From CAVTYH01 sp963738835 (GTDB lineage Bacteria; Planctomycetota; Planctomycetia; Pirellulales; JADZDJ01): a DNA stretch of 64,000 nucleotides. Position 1 is the stretch's first letter. Each line of letters opens with the position of its first letter. Positions 1-9,010 of the stretch are shown here, in pieces. Under the pieces are notes generated by a model. It was given only the letters and a program-made list of their open reading frames with translations. It was not told the DNA's origin and searched no databases. The translations under genes were made by a program, and so were the position numbers. The stretch lies in the NCBI GenBank assembly GCA_963738835.1, contig CAVTYH010000002.1:1-64000 (forward strand), written 5' to 3'.

Positions 1-749
1 CGCACCTCGTGGAAGTTCTCGCAGTCCACCCGGACCGCCGTCGACTCCCCGGCGATCCCCCGGATGGCCCGCGGCAGCAGGTGCTCGATCGCCAGCAGCA
101 GCTCTCCCTCCTCGGCGGTCAAGAGGGCGCCGTCGCGGCCCGACAGCTCGATCTCGAGCCGGTCCTCGCCCTGGAGAACCGCCGCGTCGACCTCCAGGCC
201 GGCCACCTCGACGATCCGCCGCAGCGCCTCCCGCGCCGCGTCGGCCAGCGCGCCGGTGGCGGGCGGGAAGCGGTCGCTCAGCGGTCGCGGGCGCTCCGGC
301 AGCTCGATCGCTCTCCCCGCCCTCGCCCGGCGGACCGGCCGGGCGCTGCGCGTCGCTTCGCCCGGCTCCCGGCGGGGCCCGCGCTCCGGCGGCCGGCGGG
401 GCCGGCGAGGGGCGGGGCGCGCTCGGCTCGCCAGCCTCGCGGCGCGGCGGGCGCTCGGCGCCGGGGGCCTCCCGTCGGGGCGCCCGTCGGCCCCCCGGCG
501 GTGCCGCGCGGCGGGGGCCGCGGTGCGGGCCGGGCCGCGGGCGGTCACGACGCCCTGACCGGGCGCCCGCCGCGGCCGCGCCGGATCGACCTCGATCACC
601 GCCCGCCGCCTCAGCTTGAGGAAGCCGTGACGCTTCTCGATCTTGCGGAAGACCAGCTCGTGGGGCTCGATCCCGAAATGGGAGGCGGCCGCCACGATCG
701 CCTGCTGGAGGGTGTCGCCGGAGAAGAACCGTCTGCTCTGCTCGTTCAT
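1..749 (-). CDS. khpB: KhpB/Jag RNA-binding protein, partial
   Basis: Cytoplasmic RNA-binding protein of the Jag/KhpB family, usually encoded directly after yidC. The N-terminal Jag domain is readable from the ATG at 749 (MNEQSRRFFSGDTLQQAI, then HFGIEPHELVFRKIEKRHGF). A low-complexity Arg/Gly/Ala linker follows, then a KH-like segment (LLLAIEHLLPRAIRG and VRVDCENFHEVR) that runs to the window edge. The R3H domain lies outside the window. The ATG overlaps the yidC stop codon (ATGA), which suggests translational coupling. The linker is extremely GC-rich and at least one frameshift separates the two domains. Assignment rests on order (rpmH, rnpA, yidD, yidC, khpB) as well as sequence. Confidence 0.75.
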   Translation of the reverse strand, partial: MNEQSRRFFSGDTLQQAIVAAASHFGIEPHELVFRKIEKRHGFLKLRRRAVIEVDPARPRRAPGQGVVTARGPARTAAPAARHRRGADGRPDGRPPAPSARRAARLASRARPAPRRPRRPPERGPRREPGEATRSARPVRRARAGRAIELPERPRPLSDRFPPATGALADAAREALRRIVEVAGLEVDAAVLQGEDRLEIELSGRDGALLTAEEGELLLAIEHLLPRAIRGIAGESTAVRVDCENFHEV

Positions 750-2544
750 TGTGCGCTCGCCCGCTTGCCCTTCTTCCCGCCGCCGCCGCCGCCGTCGCCG
801 GCCGCCCTGGCCTTCTTGACGCGCTGGTAGATCGCCTGCTGGGCGATCGTCAGCACGTTGTTGGTCAGCCAGTAGAGGACCAGCCCGCTGGGGAAACCGA
901 GGAAGAGAAAGGTCATGAAGATCGGCATCAACTGGAAGATCCGTCGCTGCATCGGATCGCCCGCCTGCGGCGTCATCCGCTGCTGGAGGAACTGCGTCCC
1001 GCCCATGATAATCGGCAGCGCGTACACCGGGTCCGGCGCCGACAGGTCTTTGATCCACAACATCCACGGCGCCCCCCGCAGCTCCACCGCCGCGCTCAGC
1101 AACCGGTAGAACGCGAACAGCACCGGGAGCTGGATCAGCATCGGCAGGCAGCCGCCGGCCGGGTTGACCCCCTCGGCCTTGTACAGCGCCATGATCTCTT
1201 CGTTCATCTTCTTCTGCATCTCCATCTTCGGCCTCCCCTGGGCGTCCTTCAGCTTGCCCCGGTAGCGGTCTCGGATGGCCTGCATCTTCGGGTTGAGCTC
1301 CTGCATCTTCTGCATCGAAGTGAAGCTCTTGTGGGTGAGCGGCAGCAGCACGATCTTGATCACCACGGTCAGCAGCACGATCGCCCAGCCGTAGTTGTGG
1401 ACCAGGTGTTCGTGAATCCATACCAGGCCGTAGAACAGCAGCCGGGCGAACGGACCGAACCAGCCGAGGTCGATGGCGTCCCTCAGCGAGTAGGGGAGCG
1501 CGGCCAGGTGGCGGATCTCCTTCGCCCCCCAGTAGTCGGTGAGGGCGAGCTCGGTCCCGGCCGGCTCGACGATCAGCGCGAAGTCCCGTTGGAGCTCCTT
1601 CTGCTCCTCGCTGAGGGCGTCCTTGGCCGGCACCGCGGCGAAGCCAGCCACGTCGTCGCCGGCCGGGGACCACCAGGAGGGGCTCGAACCGCACCCCGCG
1701 CACCGGCGAGCGGGGGATGGTGGCGGTGAGGAAGTAGTGGTCCTCGAGGCCGGCCCAGGGCAGCCCCGTGCCGGGGAGGGACATCGGCTCCTCGGCCTTC
1801 TTGGCGTCCAGCCGCTCGAACTCGCCGCCCAGCTTGTAGACCGCCCCGCCGCTCGAAGCGGTTCTCCAGCTCCTCCGGGTCGGATTGCGGATCCCGGGGC
1901 CGAGCCAGAGCGCCCAGCCGCGGGGCGCTCCACCTCCACGTCGACGTCGAACAGGCCGTCGGGGCGGAAGACGAAGGTCTTCTCGGCCGCGCCGGCCGGG
2001 CCGCGGTAGCGGAAGGCGACGGTGCGGGCGCCCCGCTCGGTGCCGTCGTCGACCGTGAACAGGGCGTCGTCGAGGGGAAGCCCCGCCAGCTCGGGGCCGA
2101 CCAGGGCGAAGGGATAGGGGCCGCCTCGCGACCTCGAACCAGGTCGAGCGGCGCCGCCGTCGGGCGCGGGTGTGCTCGAGGAGGACGAAGGAGACGAGCT
2201 GGGCGCCGCGGTTGGTCAGCTCGGCCCGGAAGCGGTCGGTCTGGACCTCGACCGGCGCTCGCCGGCGGCGACGACGGCCGGCCGACTCGCCGGGCGGCGG
2301 CGCCGCGGCCTCCGCCGCCTCCGGCGGCCTCCGCGGCGGCCGCCGCCGCGGGGCCGCCGGCGGCGCCTCGGCGGCCGGCTCGGCAGCCGCCCGGGCGCCG
2401 GCCGGCTTCGCCGCCGCGGCTCGCCGCCGGCGGGGTACGCCGCCGGCACCGGCGCCGGCGGCTCCTGGGGCGAAGAAGAAGTGCCATGCCAGCAGAACGG
2501 CGAGCGACAGCAGCACGGCGAGTCAGCAGCCTGCGGTTGTCCAC
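746..2544 (-). CDS. yidC: Membrane protein insertase YidC
   Basis: Inserts and folds inner-membrane proteins, alone or with SecYEG. The last 290 residues are in one frame and clearly YidC/Oxa1: segment LVHNYGWAIVLLTVVIKIVL, then the cytoplasmic charged loop (SFTSMQKMQELNPKMQAIRD), EGVNPAGGCLPMLIQLPVLF, and C-terminal membrane segments ending in a basic KKGKR tail. The start chosen is a GTG at 2544 (VDNRRLLTAVLLSLAVLLAW), giving the usual N-terminal signal-anchor. The periplasmic domain between about 1700 and 2480 is broken by several frameshifts and has a Pro/Ala/Arg-rich stretch. About 600 codons in total, normal for Gram-negative YidC with a large periplasmic domain. Confidence 0.9.
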
Positions 2545-2579
2545 TTCGGGTCGGTTCCTCTCTTCTTCGCTCAGGCCGG

Positions 2580-2769
2580 TCAGGGCAGGTCGACGCCGCC
2601 CGGGTGGAACGGATGGCAGCGCGCCAGCCGGCCGGCGGCCAGGCTGCGCCGCGCACGCGCCGTGCTTCGAGCACCGCCAGGCGCGCGTATTCCGAACAGG
2701 TGGGCGCGAAGCGGCAGGCCGGGGGCAGCAGCGGCGAGATCCAGCGCTTGTACCCCACCAGCGAGCCAC
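2580..2769 (-). CDS. yidD: Membrane protein insertion efficiency factor YidD
   Basis: Small membrane-associated helper of YidC-dependent insertion. The family signature is plain: VGYKRWISPLLPPACRFAPT followed by CSEYA and a shifted C-terminal part reading HPFHPGG then VDLP before the stop. About 63 codons, slightly short for the family (70-100) because of one or two frameshifts. The likely start is GTG at 2769, just after rnpA. It sits in the conserved rpmH-rnpA-yidD-yidC order. Confidence 0.85.
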
Positions 2770-2780
2770 CGCCAGCCGGG

Positions 2781-3181
2781 CTAGCGAGGCCCGGCCGCTC
2801 GCGCGCGGTCCGCCGGCAGCAGGGAGCCGAGCGGCGCTCCAGCTCGCTTCATCGGCGCGAAGTCCGCCGTCGCCGCCGCCGGCTTCAGGTGCACGACGAC
2901 GTCGATCGCCGGCAGGGGGCGCGCTGTTCCCATCGTCGGAAGATCTCCCTCACCCTTCTCTTGAGCCGCTGGCGCGCACCGCGTTGCCCACCTTGCGGCT
3001 CGCCGTGATCCCCAGCCGGGGCTTCCGCTGGCCGGTGGGCGCGACTGGAGCACCGCCAGCGCGCCGTGGCGGCGGCGCCCCTGCCGGTAGCAGCGGAGAT
3101 AGTCCGCCCGGCGGCGCAGCCGCTGGTCGCGCGTAGGCCCTCGCCCGGCGCGGCCGCCGGGCGGGCGGGCGCCTCGCCCAT
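2781..3181 (-). CDS. rnpA: Ribonuclease P protein component
   Basis: Protein subunit of RNase P, which trims 5' leaders from pre-tRNA. Recognisable pieces, split by frameshifts, are RLRRRADYLRCYRQGRRRHG, a GNAVRRQ-like stretch, and the diagnostic basic motif RLKRRVREIFRRW, followed by AIDVVVHLKPAAA. The ATG at 3181 overlaps the rpmH stop (TGATG), so the two are probably coupled. Length of about 130 codons fits the family. Confidence 0.85.
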
Positions 3182-3313
3182 CAGACCGCCAGACGCTTGC
3201 GCCTTTGCGGCGCCGGCGGGCGAGCACCGCCCGCCCCTGCCGGGTGCGCATCCGGCCGCGGAACCGTGGGTCTTCTTGCGCCGGCGGTTGTTGGGCTGGA
3301 ATGTTCTCTTCAT
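3181..3313 (-). CDS. rpmH: 50S ribosomal protein L34
   Basis: Ribosomal protein bL34. The start MKRTFQPNNRRRKKTHGFRG is canonical; the remainder (RMRTRQGRAVLARRRRKG, then RKRLAV and stop) needs one or two frame corrections. About 44 residues, the normal size. First gene of the rpmH-rnpA-yidD-yidC-khpB cluster, which often lies near the chromosomal origin. Confidence 0.93.
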
Positions 3314-3393
3314 GACGAATCGCCTTCCTCGGTGATAGCGGTTCCGGCAGCGCCGGTCCTTCGCACCCGGCACGTCCGGGGAACGATCTTCGG

Positions 3394-3483
3394 TGGCGGA
3401 GAGGGTGGGATTCGAACCCACGGACCGGTTGCCCGGTCAACGGTTTTCGAGACCGCCCCATTCGACCACTCTGGCACCTCTCC
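3394..3483 (-). tRNA. tRNA-Ser (CGA)
   Basis: Class II tRNA with acceptor stem GGAGAGG/CCTCTCC, T arm GTGGGATTCGAACCCAC on the opposite strand, a long variable arm, and anticodon loop reading CTCGAAA. G73 and an encoded CCA are present (3394-3396), unlike the tRNAs of the array at 49-53.6 kb. Confidence 0.9.
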
Positions 3484-3497
3484 GTCGACGTGTTTCA

Positions 3498-3589
<92 letters not shown>

Positions 3590-3604
3590 AGCTCGACTCA
3601 CAGC

Positions 3605-4032
3605 TCAAAGAGCGCACTCGCCGAGCCGCAGCCCGGCGAAGAACTCGCGCAGCAGCGCGGCGCTGTGCGCCCTCCAGGAACCCCGCCACCACCTCCAGGC
3701 GGTGGTTGAGGCGGGCATCCTCGACCAGGTTGCCCAGGCTGCCGCAGAAGCCCGGCCTTGGGATCGCGGGCGCCGTAGACCAGCCGCTCCACCCGCGCGT
3801 TGACCAGCGCCCCGGCGCACATCGCAGCAGGGCTCGAGGGTGGCGTAGAGCGTGCATCCGCTCAGCCGCCAGCCGCCCACCGCGCGGCGGCCTCGCGGAT
3901 CGCCAGCAGCTCGGCATGGGCAGCGGGTCGGCGGCGGCCTCGCGGCGGTTGTAGCCGCGGCGATCGCCTCGCCCGCCCGCACCACGACCGCGCCGACCGG
4001 CACGTCTCCGGCGGCGGCCGCGCACCAGGGCC
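3605..4032 (-). pseudogene. tadA: tRNA adenosine deaminase TadA, N-terminus lost
   Basis: Deaminates A34 to inosine in tRNA-Arg(ACG). Frame-corrected reading gives GDVPVGAVVVRAGEAIAAGY, the zinc motif HAE (partly damaged), TLEPCAMCAGALVNARVERL, YGARDPKAG, and a C-terminus ending GLRLGECAL. The first 15-20 residues and start codon are missing: at about 4032 the sequence switches inside the conserved first helix to a plasmid relaxase gene of lower GC. In-frame fusion of the two has no family precedent, so this is either a recombination scar or an assembly join. Several frameshifts are present. Confidence 0.75.
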
Positions 4033-5516
4033 GTCTCGCTTTCGATGCCCGTGTCTGCTTGAAGCTTGCGAGCCACAACTCCCGACAGCGCCATTCCAAC
4101 GACGCGGTATCCAGCCTTTTGCAGGGCGTCCCGAGCGACTGACAGCGTATAGGTCTTGCCTGCGCCCGCCATACCTTCCAGCACAATGATGTCGCCGGGC
4201 TTCGTGGTAATCAGATCTGCGGCTTTGCGCTGCTCCGTGTTGCGCAGGAGTTCGTCCTGCGTGAGTTGCTTGTTCAATGGAAGACGCTGGTCCAAGACGC
4301 GATCCACGATCGATTTACTGACGACGTGTGAGATGTTAGCTTTGCCTTGCTCGATCGCTGTTAAGAGTTCTTGTTCCAGAGCCCACATTTGTCTGGTCGT
4401 ATACTGAGGTTCGTGGTCGATCGCAGCCAGTGGCAGGATGTCGGGATTGGTGCTCAAATAATTCCTAACCGCGCGGATGACATCGTCTGCCGGCACGCCC
4501 TGGCCGATTATTTGTTTGGCGACGGCCCGGATGAGCTCTTGTTCCGAAAAAAAGGCATGGCGTTCCAGCAATTCTTCAATGACTTGGGCGATGCACGCAG
4601 GGAGGTTGGGGAGCTTGGCAATTGGCTTGGCTTTCCCCAGTAGTTGCTGAGCCCGTTCCCTGGTAAAGCCGAAGCTCCGGTTCACCTCGTGCCAACGGCG
4701 GAGAAGTTCGGTGCGTGGCGGCGGACGCTCAGGTTTCGGCTTTCTTGTGTCGAGAGCGGCCTGGGCTGCCGCTTTGGCCGATCGCTGTCCCTTTGGTCCG
4801 ACCTTTTTCTGAATTTGTTTACTGCGGGTCGACTGGCGATTGACCAGAGTTTTCGGTATGCCCACCAGTCCGAAGCTCGTACTCGCTTGCTCGATCTCCA
4901 AACCGAGTACCGTTTGCAGCAAATAGGCGAAGTGAAGCTGGTAAATGGCGCCCGCCGTGAGTTTGTAACGATAGAACGGTTCACTGAGAATGGTGCCGTA
5001 CGTGCCGTCCGCACGACCGGCCACATTGAGTAGCACGCAATGGCTGTGTAACTGGGGTTCCAGCTCGCGACTGCTGGCTTGCGGAAAAATGGCGACGACG
5101 GGAAACACAGACTCGCGAACCAGCCCCCCTTTGCCGCGACGAGTGAAGAGGGCAACCTGCGATAGATGTTCCAACGCCGCCTGGATCGCCTGGTGATGCA
5201 GCGCTTCAATCTTTGACCGAGTCTCGGATTCCACCTGACTCCACAGAACGCTCACGGGCTTCGGCGCAGAAAACGTCAGGTCCCAGGCTTGCTGGTGATC
5301 GGGGGCTCCTGCATTTTGAATCAGGGGGGTTCCGCTAGGCGAGAACCCTTGGCAAAGCGCTCTCAGGTGGTCTGCCTGGATCGCGTTCTGCAATCCGAGC
5401 ATTTCCGCTCCCCCTCCCCACCATGCACCAGGCGGCTCGCCCGGAGAAAAATAGTAGTCCGGGTTACACTGATCGAGGTAATAACCGATGTCGGTGATCC
5501 ACTTGATGGAGAGCAT
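4033..5516 (-). pseudogene. MobF/TrwC-type conjugative relaxase, C-terminus lost
   Basis: Conjugation initiator: nicks oriT and unwinds the plasmid strand. Residues 1-250 form the TrwC relaxase domain (MLSIKWITDIGYYLDQ with the early tyrosines; DLTFSAPKPVSVLW; the metal-binding ELEPQLHSHCVLLNV). Around residue 430 the helicase starts with Walker A motif LEGMAGAGKTYTL, and the reading stops making sense after QADTGIES near 4033, where tadA sequence begins. The rest of the helicase (expected 400 or more residues) is absent. It follows the ribbon-helix-helix gene by 50 bases on the same strand. Confidence 0.85.
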
Positions 5517-5566
5517 TTAGATTTGCCTTTCGAGGTGGTGTTTTCCCTTGAGGTCTTTGAGGAGGT

Positions 5567-6049
5567 TCAGCGTTGGTTTCCCGCAAGCTCGTCAATGGCG
5601 CGAAGCAAATCGTCTTGCTGGATTTGCTGGACCTGCCGGAGTCGATTGATGGCTTCGAGGATCCGCGTACAAGTGTTTTCGATTCGGTCTTCCATGGATT
5701 GCTCGACGTTCATTCCGACCTCTGCGGCAGCGCAAAGGTCTCGATGGTGGCTCTTGGTCAACTCGGTGATTGCCGTTTTCACGGCGGTGATTTCTTGGCG
5801 CAGGGCAACCTCGGCAACCGCAATCCGGGCTTCGACGTCTGGAGATGCGAAAGTTGCCGGGCCGGGGGTGGCGGATGGTACGCTTTCGGACTCAGCTAAA
5901 TCCACGGAATTCTTGCCATGTAGGGCTTGCATCACCTGCTGACGGACCCATTCCCCCTTGCTGAGGCCTTCGGCCTGGGCGACCACCTGGATTTGGTCCT
6001 CGATGGTCGTCGATACTCGGAACGCGATCGTTTTCGTTGGATCGGGCAT
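5567..6049 (-). CDS. Ribbon-helix-helix mobilisation accessory protein
   Basis: 160-residue protein. Residues 5-45 read KTIAFRVSTTIEDQIQVVAQ then AEGLSKGEWVRQQVMQAL, a MobC/CopG-like ribbon-helix-helix that would bind DNA near oriT. The C-terminal 80 residues are helical and probably coiled-coil (VAEVALRQEITAVKTAITEL). Position immediately upstream of the relaxase and just downstream of strong inverted repeats supports a relaxosome and autoregulatory role. The family name is inferred, the fold is clear. Confidence 0.7.
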   Translation of the reverse strand: MPDPTKTIAFRVSTTIEDQIQVVAQAEGLSKGEWVRQQVMQALHGKNSVDLAESESVPSATPGPATFASPDVEARIAVAEVALRQEITAVKTAITELTKSHHRDLCAAAEVGMNVEQSMEDRIENTCTRILEAINRLRQVQQIQQDDLLRAIDELAGNQR

Positions 6050-6092
6050 GGTCTGATGGAATTCTGCGTTTCCAAAGTTATGAACTTGGACC

Positions 6093-6218
6093 GTTTACGA
6101 CGTAAACAAATTGGGCGATTTCGGCCCGATTTGCTGTAAACACCACGGTCTGAACCAGTGTTTACAGACACCTGACACGGCTGTTTGCACCCGTTTGCCT
6201 GGGGTGCATGTCAGGTGT
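6093..6218. promoter_or_regulatory. Cluster of inverted repeats, candidate oriT/operator
   Basis: Three perfect inverted repeats lie directly upstream of the ribbon-helix-helix and relaxase genes: a 15-base palindrome GTTTACGACGTAAAC (6093-6107), CTGTAAACAC/GTGTTTACAG (6134-6143 with 6158-6167, 14-base loop), and ACACCTGACA/TGTCAGGTGT (6168-6177 with 6209-6218). The shared TTTAC/GTAAA core suggests binding sites of one protein. This is the usual place for oriT and for self-repression of mob genes. No nic site can be assigned from sequence alone. Confidence 0.45.
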
Positions 6219-6665
6219 GCTGCGAACTGCGGGATGCAGTGCGTACGATATGACAGTCGCGATTCGTCCGACGTTGCGCAACGCTGTTTGCAAACCGGCC
6301 CAAAAACCGCAATCGGTGTCGGGGGAATGCTAGCGAAATGAAGACTTTAATTGTCTTGGCAAACGGTTGTTGCGTTCTGTGGTCACGTCAAAGGATGATG
6401 ACTGTCAGTGTGTATGCTCAGGACAGCTTGCGAGCAGTCTGGGCGGACTTGTTAACCCCAGCCGGACGACCGTTGGCCGGCCAGAATACACGACCACGAT
6501 CGCTCCAATTGCGAAAGTCTTGCTGATGGCTGTTCGGTAGGGGGTGGCCAGCAACAGCCCCTAGGTGAAGGATGCCTGAAGCCTGGGTTACGACACAGTC
6601 CGATCCGATGCACGTTGCGACGGCGGATTGTGAAATCGGTCGACCGGCACGACGATCGAGTCTGT
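6219..6665. other. Intergenic, no gene seen
   Basis: No convincing reading frame in either direction. It separates the mobilisation genes from the XRE gene. The right end (from about 6585) belongs to the copy of the XRE-gene 3' flank repeated at 7540-7738. Confidence 0.4.
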
Positions 6666-6860
6666 TCAACGTCGGGGGCTTTTGCTCTGCCGAGCCGGAA
6701 CGACCTGGAGGCGAAGGTACGTAAATAGTCGGTCGGCCACATCAAGGCGTAGATTGTCGCGGTCGCCTCTTAAGAACTTGTTGAGTGTCGACTGGTCGAC
6801 TCCGGATTCTTTGGCGATTTGATATACGCTCAGTCCGCTGGAGCGTATCGCCTCGCGCAA
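6666..6860 (-). CDS. Small XRE-family transcriptional regulator
   Basis: 64-residue protein that is essentially one Cro/C1 helix-turn-helix: LSVYQIAKESGVDQSTLNKF is the HTH, followed by LRGDRDNLRLDVADRLFTYL. No extra domain. DNA-binding regulator of unknown target. A diverged second copy of its C-terminal half and 3' flank lies at 7540-7738. Start at 6860 is the first ATG; an upstream in-frame extension cannot be excluded. Confidence 0.7.
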   Translation of the reverse strand: MREAIRSSGLSVYQIAKESGVDQSTLNKFLRGDRDNLRLDVADRLFTYLRLQVVPARQSKSPRR

Positions 6861-6917
6861 GATGCGCGGCGAGGCCGGAAGCCTCGCCGCAGTGGTTACG
6901 TGGTTTTTGGCATGTTG

Positions 6918-7248
6918 CTATTCTTCTGCCAGGTAGTGGTCGGCGATCTCCTGCCAGTTGACTTCTTGCAAGGCTGCGCCAAGCAAGTCGGCCCAAAGCG
7001 AAGCCTCTGCGATGGGCGCACCGTCGGTGATTTCTTCCTTGAGCCGGTCTGCCAGCGTGAACCGTGCCGATTCCTCTAATTGTCCAGTGGCCGTTTTGCA
7101 CCTGCCGGGCGGAAGGTGCAGCGGCTCGGCACTCACTAGTTGCCTCTCTCCAATAGCACTGAGTTGCACGGTCGTTATCCAGCCAAAGTGCCGTCACCCA
7201 TGTCTCGTAGTTTGTCCATCCGTTATAGCGTTTTTCATTGTCGTTCAT
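6918..7248 (-). CDS. YNGWTNYETW-motif protein (DUF7249-like), frameshifted
   Basis: N-terminus MNDNEKRYNGWTNYETWVTA then LWLDNDRATQCYWREA matches a small phage/plasmid-type family with the same opening; the C-terminal half, in another frame, reads ARFTLADRLKEEITDGAPIA and WADLLGAALQEVNWQEIADH before the stop at 6918. One frameshift near 7130 joins them, giving about 110 residues. Function unknown; no catalytic motif seen. Confidence 0.6.
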
Positions 7249-7619
7249 ATTCCTCCGTGTGTTTTCTAGTGAGTTCGTCCATCGAACTCATCCATTAAGA
7301 TGACTATAGGGCGATTGCCCTAAATATGTCAACAAAAAAAGAACGTCGAATGAAAAAAAGTGTGATGATAAAATCATTTTCTCGCATTGCACTTTTTCGG
7401 AAGCATGTAGCAGCCGGCAGCAAGAAAGTCGTTCTTGGATTTCTCGCCGACGTTGCCAGCGTCGGCCTCTTCCGATAGGCGCAGGCTGAATCGACGAACG
7501 TGAAGGATCGGTTGAACTTCCGCAGCATCGACAATGTCCGATCCGATGCACGTTGCGATGGCGGCTTATGAAATCGGTCGACTGGCGGCACGACGATCGA
7601 GTCTGTTCAACGTCGGTGA
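7249..7619. other. Intergenic, low information
   Basis: Contains A-rich stretches (around 7330-7380) and no supported gene. The part from 7540 starts the diverged repeat of 6585-6795. Confidence 0.4.
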
Positions 7620-7738
7620 CTTTTGCCCTGGCCAGCCGGAACGATTTGGAGTCGAAGATAGGTAAATAGGCGGTCGGCGACATCGAGCCGCAGATTGTCG
7701 CGGTCGCCTTTTACGAACTTGTTGACCGTCGACTGGTC
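7540..7738 (-). pseudogene. Truncated second copy of the small XRE gene and its 3' flank
   Basis: Aligns base for base with 6585-6795 at roughly 85 percent by eye. On the minus strand it still reads DQSTVNKFVKGDRDNLRLDV and ADRLFTYLRLQIVPA, but the first half of the HTH is missing: at 7738 the sequence changes to the 3' part of a kinase-like gene that is itself cut. Non-functional relic or misjoin. Confidence 0.65.
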
Positions 7739-8195
7739 AGCGGCTTGAGTAATTGTAAATACGGTCGAACACGTGTTCCGGCGGTCGCCAACGGTTGATT
7801 TGCGTTACGATCGTGAGCACTGCCTCGATGTGGTCAGCGTGGAGAGCGGACGATGGATGCCGGTGCGACAGCACGGGCGTGCCTGCGACAAATTCCAAAA
7901 CGATGAGGTGCTGGTGGTCGGCATCCAGCAGGCGCGGGATGCGAACAGGTGGCGGGCAAGTCTCAAAATACTTGTAGGCTCGGATCTCGCCGCGAAAAGT
8001 GTCCATCCAAAATGGATCATGATCGAGCAAATACTTGGCGACCACGCGTGTCTGCTCCCAAGTTCCCTCATAAAGGACCGTTTTGGCGCTGGAGCGGATA
8101 ACGCGGTGAAGCTGGAGATTCGGGCATCGACGCAAGATTTCGCGTCTTGCGTATGTGTCGGTACTGCTGTCCAGTAAATGCTCTCCGCCCGACAT
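7739..8195 (-). pseudogene. Phosphotransferase/kinase-like protein, C-terminus lost
   Basis: N-terminal two thirds of a protein-kinase-like (aminoglycoside/choline phosphotransferase type) fold: HRVIRSSAKTVLYEGTWEQT (P-loop region), VVAKYLLDHDPFW with the ATP-binding lysine, EIRAYKYF (helix C), and LIVLEFVAGTPVLSH (hinge). The catalytic loop and metal-binding Asp are missing because the gene is cut at 7739 where XRE sequence starts. ATG at 8195 is preceded by AGAGGA. Substrate unknown. Confidence 0.55.
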
Positions 8196-8457
8196 ATGTT
8201 GTCCTCTAAACTGTCTGCAGCAGGCACTCCAGGATGCCTGGCCCAGTCTACGTGTGGTCTCGCTCAAAACATAAGTGGAACCTGTTTCATCCAAGACGAA
8301 GGAGCAACGCGGTTAGCATCTGGAATGCCCTTTCAATGTTAAAGGCATTAAAGTCGTGGGCACGGAGCACCGGCCGGGGCTGTGAATCAACCTGGCGTTT
8401 TAACGCATCGAAGCGTACCGTTGACAAGCTAGGCCAACGGGCTCATTTGGTCCAGCG

Positions 8458-8985
8458 TCACGAAGGGTCTGGCGAAATCAACTCGGCAAAGCTCCGGCAC
8501 GTGGGTGTGAAATTGTTGCGCGACCAGGTGCCGATAAACTTGTCCGCTTCCCGCACCGTCAGGGCTTCCGCCTCGATGAGGGAACAGGTGATTTTCACAG
8601 TGTCGAGTACGTGCGAAGTGCCGATGAGCTTCTCAGCAGTTCGTTTGGCCAATTTATCATCAACGGCGACCATTAGACCGCGATGCTTGGCGGCTGCGAG
8701 CACGGCACATTCACCAGGGCCGAGCGTGCCGCCTTGCGAAAGCTGACCGAACGTTTGGAGTTCATCCAGATCGTCTATGACAGTAATTTCAAATTCTTGT
8801 CGGTGAAGCGCAGCCCGCAGCCGTCTACGCTGATTCCCATCGAGAATCTCGCTGCGCACGTGGCCGGTGATCAGAAACCGGTAATGCGGATGATCAACCA
8901 GCAGCTCAAGTCTGCCAATGACAAGAAAATTGATGAGGACCGAGCTATCGAGGAGTACAAGCTGGCGGCCTGCCTTGGCCATCAT
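8458..8985 (-). CDS. PIN-domain ribonuclease, probable toxin
   Basis: 175 residues. VLLDSSVLINFLVIGRLELL carries the first acidic residue of the PIN site; GTLGPGECAVLAAAKHRGLM and VAVDDKLAKRTAEKLIGTSH carry the central Glu and the Asp pair. PIN proteins cleave RNA, often as toxins. The gene follows an XRE-ImmA/IrrE gene by 25 bases on the same strand, an arrangement seen in toxin-antitoxin-like pairs. Target RNA unknown. Confidence 0.8.
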   Translation of the reverse strand: MMAKAGRQLVLLDSSVLINFLVIGRLELLVDHPHYRFLITGHVRSEILDGNQRRRLRAALHRQEFEITVIDDLDELQTFGQLSQGGTLGPGECAVLAAAKHRGLMVAVDDKLAKRTAEKLIGTSHVLDTVKITCSLIEAEALTVREADKFIGTWSRNNFTPTCRSFAELISPDPS

Positions 8986-9010
8986 AAGGGACTCCCGGTG
9001 TCGAGGACGC

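Noticed and set aside
9..830. Long plus-strand frames over 1-3 kb
   Set aside because: They are GC-driven open frames opposite yidC, khpB and yidD, with Arg/Pro/Ala-rich sequence and no domain.
3605..5516. Genuine relaxase-deaminase fusion protein
   Set aside because: One open frame spans the join, but both domains are truncated there and GC changes sharply; a junction artefact or scar is more likely.
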